Positions 26,676 through 35,102 are shown, counted from the first letter of the stretch. The stretch is DNA of 64,000 bases from Spirosoma aerolatum (GCF_002056795.1 NZ_CP020104.1:4535501-4599500); one strand, 5' to 3'. Notes: generated by a model not told the origin, from the sequence alone. Numbers and translations are program-made.

Positions 26676-27608
26676 ATGAAATCATACTGGGGCATTGACC
26701 TTGGCGGAACTAAAATTGAAGGCGTAGTTCTTTCAGGACCTTCGCCTGATGCAGTCCTTATCCGAAAGCGCATTGATACCGAAGCACAGCATGGTTACGA
26801 GCATATTTTAAGTCAGGTTGGTTCCCTGATCGACATGCTCAAAGCCGAAACCGGATTAAAACCTGAACGGATTGGCTTCTCTACGCCCGGAACCTTCGAC
26901 CCGTCGCGTCAGGCCATGAAGAACTGTAATACTACCTCCCTGAATGGGAAACCCATGAAGCAGGATTTGGCTCGCCTGCTTGGCCTACCGATCGAAATTG
27001 CTAATGATGCCAACTGTCTGGCTTTGGCCGAAGCTACGATGGGCATTGTCCCCGAGGTAGTTCCCGATTATCAGAGTGTGTTTGGTGTGATTATGGGCAC
27101 AGGAGTTGGCGGAGGCATAGTGGTTCGCAGCAAACATAATAAGCCCTACGGCCGCCCGTTTGTGCTCAACGGTTTTCAGGGACTGGGGGGTGAATGGGGC
27201 CATAACACGCTGGAAGAAAAAGGTTATCCTTGTTATTGTGGCAAGCGTGGCTGTGTGGAACAGGTAATTTCTGGCCCTGCTCTCCAGCATTATTATCAGC
27301 AAATCAGTGGTGAGCAGCGCACCATGCAGGAAATCATGGAGCGATACCAGCAAGGCAATGACCTGGTAGCCAGCCAAACTATTAACCGCTTACTGGAATA
27401 CTTTGGCCGGGCCATATCGGTCATTGTTAACATCATTGACCCCGATGTCATTGTTATCGGTGGTGGCGTAGGGAACGTCGATTTACTGTATACGCAAGGC
27501 GTAGAACGCGCCCGTAAATACGTGTTCAATAGTGGCGATCTGAACACCCACTTCCTGAAACCCAAACTAGGCGATAGCGCCGGTGTTTTTGGCGCAGCCA
27601 TGTTGTAG
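26676..27608 (+). CDS. ROK family sugar kinase (glucokinase-like)
   Basis: A 310-residue protein. ATP-phosphate motif GIDLGGTKIEG is at 5-15, then NDANCLALAEA with the catalytic Asp (about 109), GVIMGTGVGGGIVV, and the ROK zinc site (His near GGEWGHN, then CYCGKRGC, about 188-195). There is no DNA-binding domain, so this is a kinase rather than a NagC/XylR-type repressor. Probable substrates are glucose, fructose, mannose or N-acetylmannosamine. It ends at a 35-bp hairpin. Confidence 0.88.
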   Translation: MKSYWGIDLGGTKIEGVVLSGPSPDAVLIRKRIDTEAQHGYEHILSQVGSLIDMLKAETGLKPERIGFSTPGTFDPSRQAMKNCNTTSLNGKPMKQDLARLLGLPIEIANDANCLALAEATMGIVPEVVPDYQSVFGVIMGTGVGGGIVVRSKHNKPYGRPFVLNGFQGLGGEWGHNTLEEKGYPCYCGKRGCVEQVISGPALQHYYQQISGEQRTMQEIMERYQQGNDLVASQTINRLLEYFGRAISVIVNIIDPDVIVIGGGVGNVDLLYTQGVERARKYVFNSGDLNTHFLKPKLGDSAGVFGAAML

Positions 27609-27609
27609 G

Positions 27610-27694
27610 AAACGGGTAAATTGATACTAGTACGGGGCAGAGGGATAATTTTTAATTAGCCCTCTGCCCCGTACTAGTATCAATTTACCCGTTT
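27610..27694. terminator. 35-bp perfect inverted repeat, bidirectional terminator
   Basis: Arms 27610-27644 and 27660-27694 are exact reverse complements around a 15-base AT-rich loop. The outer part of the right arm includes the first two bases of the stop codon of the convergent receptor gene. It is the longest perfect inverted repeat seen in the window. Confidence 0.9.
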
Positions 27695-30356
27695 ATCTGG
27701 GCCGTCCACCGCCCCGGTTTCCACCTTGAGCGGGTTGTTGCTGCTGCTGTTGACCACCATCACCACCTTCGCCTGCTTTCAGGTCGTCATTATCGACTGA
27801 GCGGCCTCGCTTACGCTGCGGCTGATCGAAACTTAACTTACCAAACTTATAACTGAAATTGGCCCGAATGCCCGCGTTATACAGACTTGTGCTGCTGCTC
27901 TGCGCAAACAGGGGCGAGGAGGATTCAGACCGAATCGTAAACGGCATGTTGAAGAAATTTTCTGCGGCAATACCAAAACTTCCCCGCTTATCTTTCAGAT
28001 CTTTCTTCACCCCAAGACTATAGAAGGCAAACCCGCCCTGATAGCCCTGCAACTGGATCTGCTTACCCCGGATAAACCCAAAACCCTGCATGCCCCAGCC
28101 ATTTTTCAGGGTTACGTTCGTAAAGAAACGGCCCGTAACTACCCAACCCGAGTTCGTCGCGTTATAGGCTGGCAAAGAGTTGTTGTTGGTCAGGTAAGCA
28201 TAATACACATCGACCCCACCCCCAATCTGCCATTTCGAGAATAGCGTAGCATTGCCGAAAACATTGGTTCCGTAAGCTGACTCACGCCCAATGTTCAGGT
28301 ACGTGGTCTGAATCGCCTGCGAGAGTGTAGGATTGGTTACCTGCCCTAGTCCCGTTGTAATCGTATCCCGAACGCTGGTGATCGAGTTATTGGTCTGACG
28401 GGCAAACAGCGCCACGTTCAGGTAAACACTTTTTACGTAGGCACTACCGCTTAGTTCAAAATTGTCGGTCAATTCGGGCGAGAGGTACGGATTTCCTTTG
28501 GTAATGTTGGTTGGGTTCGACGTATTCACGTTTGGGTTTAGGAACTGAATACCTGGCCGCTGCAACCGTCGGTTATAGGCTAGTTTAATTGTTTTCCCTC
28601 CTTTCAGACTTTTCGAGATATTGACACTGGGAACAAAATTATTATAGCTCGGTATTCCTAAATCCTGCCCGGCTTTCACGTTCTGATCCCCCGTCTGACT
28701 CTGGCTGTAGTTGGCATTGATCGTTGTATGTTCGTAACGTGTACCAGCTTTGATCGTGTACTTATTTTTGGTAGTCAATGTATACGATACATAGCCAGCC
28801 CCAATGGTCTGATCATAATTTAACGTATTCGCCGTGCGAGTTGGATCGGCAACAAAAGCGCCCGATCCCGTAGCCACATTATAGCTATAGGCGCTTTCAA
28901 CCTGCCGAAAAATTCCCTTACCCCCAAACTCGATCAATTGATTCTTCCCGATAGGCGTTTGATAATCACCCTGCACCGTACTCTCCTGATTGTAACTATT
29001 ATTCAGGTTTTGCAACCGAGATGCGATCGTAGAAAAATCTGGTGAACTCATAATATCAGCCGTAAAATCGTTGTTGCGGTTGTTCCGGCTGTATTGGGTC
29101 GAAAAGCTGAGTTCCTGCTGCGGCTTGAATGTACGTGTGTAATCAATGTTGGCATCGACCGTACCTGACAGATCTTTGGTCAACACATTTCTGTCCGATA
29201 CAACGGGAAAATAGGACGTTGGCGAAACCGTGCGGGTGATAAAGTTATCCTGATTGACATAGTTATTACGGGCTCCGTAGCGTAGGCTGGCTGTGATCGC
29301 GCTGTTTTTGCTGATGTCGTAATCCCAGCCCAATGTATACTGGCCAAACAAGCCGTGGTTGCGTGTGTCGGCCGATTGCTCAGTTGTCGTTGTTCCGTTA
29401 CTGCCAAACGTTTTCTGAGCGTTCGCAAAACTTCCGACCACGTTGTAATTGGCCCGGCCGAAACCACTCAGGCTGAACCCCATTTTACCCGTCCGCAAAT
29501 TTCCATTCAGCCCCAGGTTGGCTCCCCGGTTACCAGCACCCGTATCCAGATTGAGCGTAAACCCCTGAAGTGTATTCTTCTTGGTGATGATGTTGATAAT
29601 ACCCGCCGACCCTTCGGCATCATATTTAGCCGATGGTGAGGTAATCACTTCAACAGTCTTGATCATGTCAGCCGGAATCTGCTTCAGTGCATCGGCCACA
29701 CTACTGGCGACAATCGTACTCGGTTTGTTGTTGATCAATACCCGTACGTTGCTACTACCCCGTAGGCTCACATTACCGTCCAGATCGACCGATAGCAAAG
29801 GTACTTTCCGCATCACATCCGTTGCATCGCCCCCCTTCGCCGTAATGTCTTTGTCAGCGTTGTATACCAGCCGATCCACCTTTTCTTCAACCAGCGATGC
29901 CTGCCCAACTACTTCCACTTCTTTCAGCGTTCGTACATCAGCCGATAATTTTACGGCTCCCAGATCGACATCGCCTTTGCGATTTAGTTTGACACTGGAG
30001 ATCGTTTTATTACGGTAACCGACAAACGAAATCAGCAGTTGAAAGTCCCCCTCCGGCAGTTTATTCAGCGTGAATTTCCCCTTATCGTCGGCCACAGTAC
30101 CGTCGATAGTCTTTTTAGTTTTTGAATCAATCAGAGCAATACTGGCAAATTCGACTGGTTTTCCACTGGTCGAATCAGTCACTACCCCCGTAAGTTTGGC
30201 ATTCCCCCGTGGCGAGGTATCGCTCGATGTGCCCGGAATGGCGGCTGGGCGTTGTGGTTGCCCACTGCCAGGCATAGCCGGGAATTGTGCCCTGACTCCG
30301 ACCGCAGTCGTCAGCAGAACAGCACTTACAAAAAGAGAACGTAATACGTTTTTCAT
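27693..30356 (-). CDS. TonB-dependent receptor-like outer membrane beta-barrel protein
   Basis: An 887-residue outer membrane protein. Signal peptide KNVLRSLFVSAVLLTTAVGVRA; a low-complexity linker; a carboxypeptidase-regulatory-like domain (KLTGVVTDSTSGKPVEFASI, about 55-140); a plug (LVEEKVDRLVYNADKDI, GDATDVMRKVPLLSVDLDG, AEGSAGIINIITKK, about 148-265); and a long OMP_b-brl_3-type barrel. The C-terminus is a Gln/Gly/Arg tail (GGQQQQQQPAQGGNRGGGRP). It is paralogous to the 812-residue barrel at 21.4-23.8 kb. No SusD partner. TGGCC repeats lie upstream. Confidence 0.87.
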   Translation of the reverse strand: MKNVLRSLFVSAVLLTTAVGVRAQFPAMPGSGQPQRPAAIPGTSSDTSPRGNAKLTGVVTDSTSGKPVEFASIALIDSKTKKTIDGTVADDKGKFTLNKLPEGDFQLLISFVGYRNKTISSVKLNRKGDVDLGAVKLSADVRTLKEVEVVGQASLVEEKVDRLVYNADKDITAKGGDATDVMRKVPLLSVDLDGNVSLRGSSNVRVLINNKPSTIVASSVADALKQIPADMIKTVEVITSPSAKYDAEGSAGIINIITKKNTLQGFTLNLDTGAGNRGANLGLNGNLRTGKMGFSLSGFGRANYNVVGSFANAQKTFGSNGTTTTEQSADTRNHGLFGQYTLGWDYDISKNSAITASLRYGARNNYVNQDNFITRTVSPTSYFPVVSDRNVLTKDLSGTVDANIDYTRTFKPQQELSFSTQYSRNNRNNDFTADIMSSPDFSTIASRLQNLNNSYNQESTVQGDYQTPIGKNQLIEFGGKGIFRQVESAYSYNVATGSGAFVADPTRTANTLNYDQTIGAGYVSYTLTTKNKYTIKAGTRYEHTTINANYSQSQTGDQNVKAGQDLGIPSYNNFVPSVNISKSLKGGKTIKLAYNRRLQRPGIQFLNPNVNTSNPTNITKGNPYLSPELTDNFELSGSAYVKSVYLNVALFARQTNNSITSVRDTITTGLGQVTNPTLSQAIQTTYLNIGRESAYGTNVFGNATLFSKWQIGGGVDVYYAYLTNNNSLPAYNATNSGWVVTGRFFTNVTLKNGWGMQGFGFIRGKQIQLQGYQGGFAFYSLGVKKDLKDKRGSFGIAAENFFNMPFTIRSESSSPLFAQSSSTSLYNAGIRANFSYKFGKLSFDQPQRKRGRSVDNDDLKAGEGGDGGQQQQQQPAQGGNRGGGRPR

Positions 30357-30418
30357 AGACAGGTTGTATGCGAGTAAGAATAAAGTAGATGAGTTTATGG
30401 TAAGCTTTCTGTCAAAAC

Positions 30419-30454
30419 TGGCCTAAAAGGCAGTCCGATTGGCCAAAATTGGCC
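30419..30454. promoter_or_regulatory. Phased TGGCC repeats upstream of the receptor gene
   Basis: TGGCC occurs at 30419, 30440 and 30450. The first is followed by TAAAAGGC and the last two form TGGCC-AAAAT-TGGCC. The first two are 21 bp apart, about two turns. They lie 63-98 bases upstream of the receptor start and may bind an activator. This is seen only as a pattern. Confidence 0.35.
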
Positions 30455-30515
30455 GCAAATTTCCTGAAAAAATCTAATTTTCACCAATGCGTTACGCATT
30501 TGGCAAATACCCCGT

Positions 30516-31262
30516 TTAGGCAGCAAACAGTTCGGGATGGTTTTTCAGTTCTGAATAGGTACTGGCTTGTAGTACTTCCGGTACATCGCTCGGTTCTGAA
30601 CGGGAGGTAATCCGTTTGCTGATACTGTAACTATGGAGTTTACTGACTGGATATTGTTTGTTTAGTAACGCCAGCGCATCCCGTTCGGTCAAATCATCCT
30701 GTAGCCAGATTTTTTCGTCTTTTTCTGATAACAGACACGGCATTCGTTTTTTCGAATTATGGATAGCCGCCAGCAAGGGGTTGGCCTCGGTCGTAAGCAG
30801 GGTGTACGTGCGGATTAGTTCACCCGTTTCGGGGTCGGCCCATTCGTCCCAAAGGCCAGCGATAGAGACAATCGCTTGCGCTGTCGAGTTGATGTAAAAG
30901 GGAAATTTCTTACTACCGATCGTATGCCATTCATAAAACCCTGTTACAGGAATCAGGCATCGTTTTTCAGATTGGGCCGCCGACCGAAAGGAAGGTTTAT
31001 CATAAATCGTTTCGCAGCGGGCATTCAGCGTTCGTGTGCGTATTTCATCCGCATTATCCGACGTTTTAGTCCAATGCGGTACCAGGCCCCAACGCATATA
31101 TTGAAACTGGTCGGGCTGCTGGTGAGTCAGGATAGGCCAGGCCGGAAACTGGTATGCATTGGCGTGATAGACCGGCTGAAACGCAGAAGCCTCGGGCAAA
31201 TTAGCTTCGTACCGCTCTTCAAGTTCGGGGCCTTTTACAATCAGCGATTTATGGTAACACAT
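30516..31262 (-). CDS. SOS response-associated peptidase (SRAP, YedK/HMCES family)
   Basis: A 248-residue protein starting at the ATG at 31262, because the family requires Cys as residue 2 (MCYHKS): after Met removal Cys becomes the N-terminus and forms a thiazolidine crosslink to abasic sites in single-stranded DNA. Other active-site parts are NARCET (Asn), PVTGFYEWH (Glu) and the His-containing IHNSKKRMP. A longer in-frame start at 31304 would bury Cys2 and is rejected. No adjacent DNA-repair gene. Confidence 0.9.
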   Translation of the reverse strand: MCYHKSLIVKGPELEERYEANLPEASAFQPVYHANAYQFPAWPILTHQQPDQFQYMRWGLVPHWTKTSDNADEIRTRTLNARCETIYDKPSFRSAAQSEKRCLIPVTGFYEWHTIGSKKFPFYINSTAQAIVSIAGLWDEWADPETGELIRTYTLLTTEANPLLAAIHNSKKRMPCLLSEKDEKIWLQDDLTERDALALLNKQYPVSKLHSYSISKRITSRSEPSDVPEVLQASTYSELKNHPELFAA

Positions 31263-31480
31263 TAGTTTTTTGGGTTTATCAGAAACGGCCGTAAAGTTCC
31301 GCAAGCACTGAATCGATCCAATTAAGCGCTTATTAAATGTCCGTATCAGGTAAACAAATAAATTGATGCTCAGGTTACCTCAATGCGAGCAGATTTCCTG
31401 ATTTCTTTCGATTTTAAGGATATCGATTCGCCCAGACAAACAGCCTTCTCAGAACGCCGAATTAATCGCCCTGTTATTCT

Positions 31481-32113
31481 ATGAGTCAAGTTTCTGACGC
31501 CAGCCAAACTATACAACCTATTACGTCGAACAACCTTTCCGATTTGGAGAATGCCTGCTGGCATCAGCTTGCCTCTGGTGCGAATCACGAACAGGACGGA
31601 TTCAAACTCATGACCGTTGCGACCTGTACGCATCGGGGAGCCGATGCCCGGATTGTTGTCTTGCGTCGGGTCGATACGTCGCACAAGTACGTGTGGTTCC
31701 ATACCGACGCCCGGACCGAGAAGGTGCTTCAACTCGAAGCATTTCCGACAGCCACGCTACTTTTCTGGGATAAACAGCGCCATGTTCAACTCCGCCTTAC
31801 GGTAGAAACCCGCCTGCATACGGACGACTATATAGCCGATGAGCATTGGGAGTCGGCTACCGAACGCGAGCGGAAGCTTTACTTTTCGGAGCATATTCCG
31901 GGTACAGAATTATCGGCTCCTTATCCGGGCTATCCCGATGATGTGTCGGACAAAATACTATCGAAGGAAGCGAACCAGTCGGCGCGGAAAAATTTTGCGG
32001 TTATCGAATGCCGGACACTGGCGATGGAATACCTGTACTTAAGTCCTGAAGGCCAACTACGCGCCCGTTTTCAGTACGAACCCGAATCCAAAATGACCTG
32101 GCTGGCTCCCTGA
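31481..32113 (+). CDS. Pyridoxamine 5'-phosphate oxidase-family FMN-binding protein
   Basis: A 210-residue split-barrel flavoprotein. FMN-binding patterns are FKLMTVATCTHRGADARIVVLRRVD (about 42-66), WFHTDARTEKVLQLEAFPTATLLFWD and a C-terminal dimer segment (FAVIECRTLAMEYLYLSPEGQLRARF). Canonical PdxH has a characteristic C-terminal RL-P ending, which is absent here; the protein is closer to the Alr4036-type group, so pyridoxamine oxidation is not certain. The last 43 bases overlap the convergent gene. Confidence 0.8.
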   Translation: MSQVSDASQTIQPITSNNLSDLENACWHQLASGANHEQDGFKLMTVATCTHRGADARIVVLRRVDTSHKYVWFHTDARTEKVLQLEAFPTATLLFWDKQRHVQLRLTVETRLHTDDYIADEHWESATERERKLYFSEHIPGTELSAPYPGYPDDVSDKILSKEANQSARKNFAVIECRTLAMEYLYLSPEGQLRARFQYEPESKMTWLAP

Positions 32114-32700
32114 TTTCTAGTAAGCAATGGCCAGCCCAGGTACGCAATCGGGATAAAAAGGAGAAAATCGGCTACGTGAGCGATCCACTCGATCCGCGCA
32201 ATCCGACTTACCGGAAACGCCACGGCTCCTGCGCACAGCAAAAAACCAACCCAGTAGGGAACCGCCTTTTTTCGCATGAGCTGAATACCCAACACCAGTA
32301 AACTGAGCGGAAACAACGGCCCCGACATAAACATAGTGATGTTGAAACTCACGGAATGAATTGCTGCTTCGTGTAACAACGTTTCTTTCGGAATTCCAAA
32401 TACCTGGGCGTAAATGCCCCGCATACCAAAGTTATTACCACTGATAACGCCACATAAAGCAATCAACCAACCCCAACTGGCATAATTGGGCATTGTACTT
32501 TTTAGTTTCGCAAATAGCCCTGCCAGGGCTGGTATCCAGAAAACCGTTGCCACTACCATAAGCGTACCACCTGTGATCGTATATTCGCCATTCTGCCAGT
32601 AGAACGTCGATATCAGATATAATAAAGGGGCTACAATCATAGCTATTCCCCAAATGCGCTGCTCTATTGACGTATTGGTCGTGTATGTCATCGTCTGCAT
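32071..32700 (-). CDS. Six-to-seven-helix membrane protein, DUF4386-like
   Basis: A 209-residue integral membrane protein with helices near 15-33, 41-62, 74-92, 113-140, 146-165 and 172-195. The pattern resembles the DUF4386 group of Bacteroidota membrane proteins, but no catalytic motif is seen. It follows the 117-residue membrane protein gene by four bases, so the two form an operon read away from the ECF sigma gene. Its 3' end overlaps the PNPOx-family gene by 43 bases. Confidence 0.7.
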   Translation of the reverse strand: MQTMTYTTNTSIEQRIWGIAMIVAPLLYLISTFYWQNGEYTITGGTLMVVATVFWIPALAGLFAKLKSTMPNYASWGWLIALCGVISGNNFGMRGIYAQVFGIPKETLLHEAAIHSVSFNITMFMSGPLFPLSLLVLGIQLMRKKAVPYWVGFLLCAGAVAFPVSRIARIEWIAHVADFLLFIPIAYLGWPLLTRNQGASQVILDSGSY

Positions 32701-32704
32701 TAGT

Positions 32705-33058
32705 TCATTTTTTTGTGGTTACGATTCGATAATAAATCAGAAAGCCAAATGCCGACGACACCATAATGACGCCATAGTTCAAGCTGGATTCGGACGGAAC
32801 CGGCAGAAAATGAACGATAATCAGCCCGATACCCGAACAGAGTAAAATCAAGCCCCATTTAAGGCTTTCGAAGGGCGCGTCGCGTTCCTGTTCCATTTGT
32901 TTATGCCTCTGTTCGGTCCACTGGCCCAATTCGAGCAGTCTACGACGTAACAGATAGGTAGTGAGTGGGCGCATTGTCAGGTAAAGGCCTATTGCCATCG
33001 ACAGGATGACATAAGCGGCCTGTAAACCATATTCCTTTTCCATTGGCTTGTTGGTCAT
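32705..33058 (-). CDS. Small membrane protein of unknown function
   Basis: A 117-residue protein with three hydrophobic segments (about 13-29, 66-84 and 92-110) and a charged Gln/Glu/Arg-rich loop (RRRLLELGQWTEQRHKQMEQERD) between the first two. It resembles DUF6249-type proteins, which often sit beside ECF sigma genes in Bacteroidota. Its promoter has the same element as the divergent sigma gene, so it is likely a member of that sigma regulon. Start is ATG at 33058; Met6 is an alternative. Confidence 0.7.
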   Translation of the reverse strand: MTNKPMEKEYGLQAAYVILSMAIGLYLTMRPLTTYLLRRRLLELGQWTEQRHKQMEQERDAPFESLKWGLILLCSGIGLIIVHFLPVPSESSLNYGVIMVSSAFGFLIYYRIVTTKK

Positions 33059-33062
33059 GTTT

Positions 33063-33155
33063 GCCTATGTGACAGGGTCGGATTTCGAAATGTTGCAGGA
33101 GCGGAGAAAATTTTTGAAACTGCAACCTTTCCCGAAACGTCGTTGTCTCATAGGC
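33063..33155. promoter_or_regulatory. Divergent pair of matching ECF-sigma-type promoters
   Basis: Plus strand: GCAAC at 33122-33126, 18 bases, GTC at 33145-33147, then one base and CATAGGC at 33149-33155. Minus strand: GCAAC at 33096-33092, 18 bases, GTC at 33073-33071, then one base and CATAGGC at 33069-33063. The two have the same spacing and end two to four bases before the respective ATG. GCAAC-type -35 and GTC-type -10 elements are typical of ECF sigma factors, so autoregulation plus control of the divergent operon is inferred. Confidence 0.68.
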
Positions 33156-33157
33156 CG

Positions 33158-33724
33158 ATGAATGACGAACAGGCATTAGTACAGCAAATTTTGCAGGGTA
33201 ACGTTCGGGCCTATCAAACATTGGTCGAGCGGTATCAGCGTCTCGTGCTGCACATGATTCGACGCATTGTTCGGCAACCGGCCGATGTAGAAGATATCTG
33301 TCAGGAAGTGTTCATCAAAGTGTATCAGCACCTGCCCAGCTATCAATTCGATGCTAAACTATCAACCTGGATTGCCACCATCGCTTACCGAACGGGTATC
33401 AATTATTTGAAGAAGTATCGAAAAGAAACCGTTACAATAGCAACAGATCAGGTAATGGAACTAGACCTGAATTCAGACGTACCGACGCCGGAAGAATTGT
33501 TGCTACACCATGACTGGCGAACCTTTTTACAACAGCAAATCGACAAACTGCCAGTACAATACCGAACCATTCTGACGCTGTATCATCTGGATGAACTCTC
33601 GTATGAAGAGATTGGACAGGTTACGGCCTTACCCGAAGGTACAGTTAAAAACTACCTGTTTCGGGCACGAAAACTATTAAAGACCGCTTTAGAATTGCAC
33701 CAAACACGCGAACAAAACCGATGA
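33158..33724 (+). CDS. ECF RNA polymerase sigma factor
   Basis: A 188-residue sigma-70 family, group 4 (ECF) protein from the ATG at 33158 (MNDEQALVQQILQGN); an in-frame TTG 15 bases earlier lies inside the promoter element. Region 2 (about 10-78) includes YQTLVERYQRLVLHMIRRIV, ADVEDICQEVFIKVYQHLP and FDAKLSTWIATIAYRTGINYLKK. Region 4 (about 120-178) includes LPVQYRTILTLYHLDELSYEEIG and LPEGTVKNYLFRARK. The next gene overlaps by four bases and encodes a membrane protein, probably its anti-sigma partner. Confidence 0.93.
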   Translation: MNDEQALVQQILQGNVRAYQTLVERYQRLVLHMIRRIVRQPADVEDICQEVFIKVYQHLPSYQFDAKLSTWIATIAYRTGINYLKKYRKETVTIATDQVMELDLNSDVPTPEELLLHHDWRTFLQQQIDKLPVQYRTILTLYHLDELSYEEIGQVTALPEGTVKNYLFRARKLLKTALELHQTREQNR

Positions 33725-34167
33725 ATCAATTAAACGACCAGCAACTTCAGGAACTTCTCGACGCACAGTTCCGAAATCATGATAACTCTACACCCATTCA
33801 TACGGATGACAGAGAGTTCAGGCTCTACCAATGGCTGTTCGAGGAATTGAGCAGCGAACCTCCACAAACGGCTCTCAGCTATTCGTTTGCGATTACTACT
33901 ACGCGGCTGATTCAGAAGCAGGAGTTAGCTCGTACCGAGCGACGTGCATTTGTTCTGTATAGCTTGGGGGTATTAGTTGGCGTAGGTATCGCAATTGGCC
34001 TATTAACGATGGCTCCTGACAATGCCTTGAGTGAATTAGCAAATACATTTTCACGGTTTGGCCTCTCTATGCTGTTGATTTTGGTAGGTTTCGGCCTAAT
34101 TCAATGGGCTGATTACCGGCTGATTAAACGAACGCCGAAGGGAAAGCCAATTTTTTCGGGGAAGTGA
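33721..34167 (+). CDS. Putative anti-sigma factor, membrane protein
   Basis: A 148-residue protein translationally coupled (ATGA overlap) to the ECF sigma gene. The N-terminal 80 residues are soluble and polar; two membrane helices follow (about 80-98, VLYSLGVLVGVGIAIGLL, and 115-132, FGLSMLLILVGFGLIQW), with a short basic tail. It has no canonical zinc-binding HxxxCxxC anti-sigma motif. The anti-sigma role is inferred from position and topology only. Confidence 0.7.
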   Translation: MNQLNDQQLQELLDAQFRNHDNSTPIHTDDREFRLYQWLFEELSSEPPQTALSYSFAITTTRLIQKQELARTERRAFVLYSLGVLVGVGIAIGLLTMAPDNALSELANTFSRFGLSMLLILVGFGLIQWADYRLIKRTPKGKPIFSGK

Positions 34168-34182
34168 ACAAGCTAGTGACAA

Positions 34183-34201
34183 CTGTCGTTATATTTGCGA
34201 C
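34183..34201. promoter_or_regulatory. Promoter -7 box inside a TGTCG/CGACA dyad (toxin-antitoxin relic)
   Basis: A TGTCG at about 34184 and CGACA ending at about 34202 face each other, with the Bacteroidota -7-type box TATATTTG at 34190-34197 between them. Autoregulated toxin-antitoxin operons often have an operator over the -7 box. It lies just upstream of the antitoxin remnant. Confidence 0.5.
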
Positions 34202-34224
34202 AATTGACGCTACACTCTATAAGT

Positions 34225-34547
34225 ATGACGACCATCAATCAGTATTTTGGCCCTAAAAACGCTCCTCCTATTCAATCCATTTTTGATCTGATCGAATTGA
34301 GTCGGCGAGGTTTGTCCAAAAAAGCTGTCGCTACGATGGCTGGAACGGATTAACACCACCCGATGCCATCAAATCGATAACCCAAACCTGGATTTCAGAC
34401 AATCGCTTTTTATTACTTAAATTCCCTTCAGCTGTTGTAGCAGGTGAATACAACATCCTGATCAATCCAATCCATCCTCGCGCATCAGAAGTAGTTATTC
34501 TGGATAAACGGCCTTATCAATTTGATCCGCGCCTGATCCGACAATAG
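34225..34547 (+). pseudogene. Remnant of an Xre/ParS-type antitoxin plus RES toxin pair, joined by an internal deletion
   Basis: The ATG at 34225 opens a 42-codon frame (MTTINQYFGPKNAPPIQSIF, then DLIELSRRGLSKKAVATMAG) that looks like the N-terminus of a MbcA/ParS/Xre-type antitoxin. It stops at 34351. In another frame, 34341-34547 encodes 68 residues ending in a tag: PPDAIKSITQTWISDNRFLL, LKFPSAVVAGEYNILINPIH, and PYQFDPRLIR, which is the characteristic C-terminus of RES-domain toxins (NAD-degrading). The intervening antitoxin C-terminus and most of the toxin are missing. Neither piece should be functional. Confidence 0.72.
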
Positions 34548-34597
34548 CCATATCGCCTTGCTTGCTGTTATATACCTAATAACAGGCAAACAAGACA

Positions 34598-35098
34598 ATG
34601 GCCGCAACGAATCGCGCTTTCAACTACGATCTTGATTACCGAACGCTGAATATGCGGGAGCACCCCGAGCTGTACCGTGTCGGTAAAGGTGAACAGGGAG
34701 TTTTACTGGTCAAACCTTACAAAGACGAAATATTACCCTTCTGGAAATTTAAAACCCCCGACATCGCCCGTGAGTCGTCGGAGAAAATCTATCAGCTTTT
34801 TCTGGACTACAAGCAAAAAGGCGACTTCATCGGTATGGACATGGCCCGTAAGTTTCTACAGATGGGCTATACCCGATCCAGGCGTTACGCGAACCATGCC
34901 AGTGGCCAGAAATACGATGGCCCTGTACCGACTGAGCAAAAAGGTCGATCGGGGGCGCATGGACGGGCGCAACTCCCACGCGACGAAGATCCCGTAAAAG
35001 CGGAATCGGCCCGTATTTTTTATGGTAAATACCTGGAAGCCCGCGAAGACCCCGACTACAAGAAGCTTAAAAAGGAATGGCAGCAGAACTATGGGTAA
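34598..35098 (+). CDS. DUF4385 family protein
   Basis: A 166-residue soluble protein matching the conserved bacterial DUF4385 family: FNYDLDYRTLNMREHPELYR, then VGKGEQGVLLVKPYKDEILPF, then ARESSEKIYQLFLDYKQKGDF and GMDMARKFLQMGYTRSRRYA. The family has no assigned function; its conserved charged and aromatic core suggests nucleic-acid or nucleotide contact, which is inference. It ends four bases before the convergent cysteine desulfurase gene. Confidence 0.85.
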   Translation: MAATNRAFNYDLDYRTLNMREHPELYRVGKGEQGVLLVKPYKDEILPFWKFKTPDIARESSEKIYQLFLDYKQKGDFIGMDMARKFLQMGYTRSRRYANHASGQKYDGPVPTEQKGRSGAHGRAQLPRDEDPVKAESARIFYGKYLEAREDPDYKKLKKEWQQNYG

Positions 35099-35102
35099 CC
35101 GT

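Noticed and set aside
27610..27694. Long inverted repeat as insertion-sequence ends
   Set aside because: Only 15 bases lie between the arms, no transposase is near, and no flanking target duplication is seen.
29581..30018. 145-residue plus-strand open frame
   Set aside because: It lies antisense to the plug region of the TonB-type receptor and has shadow-type Ser/Thr/Leu composition.
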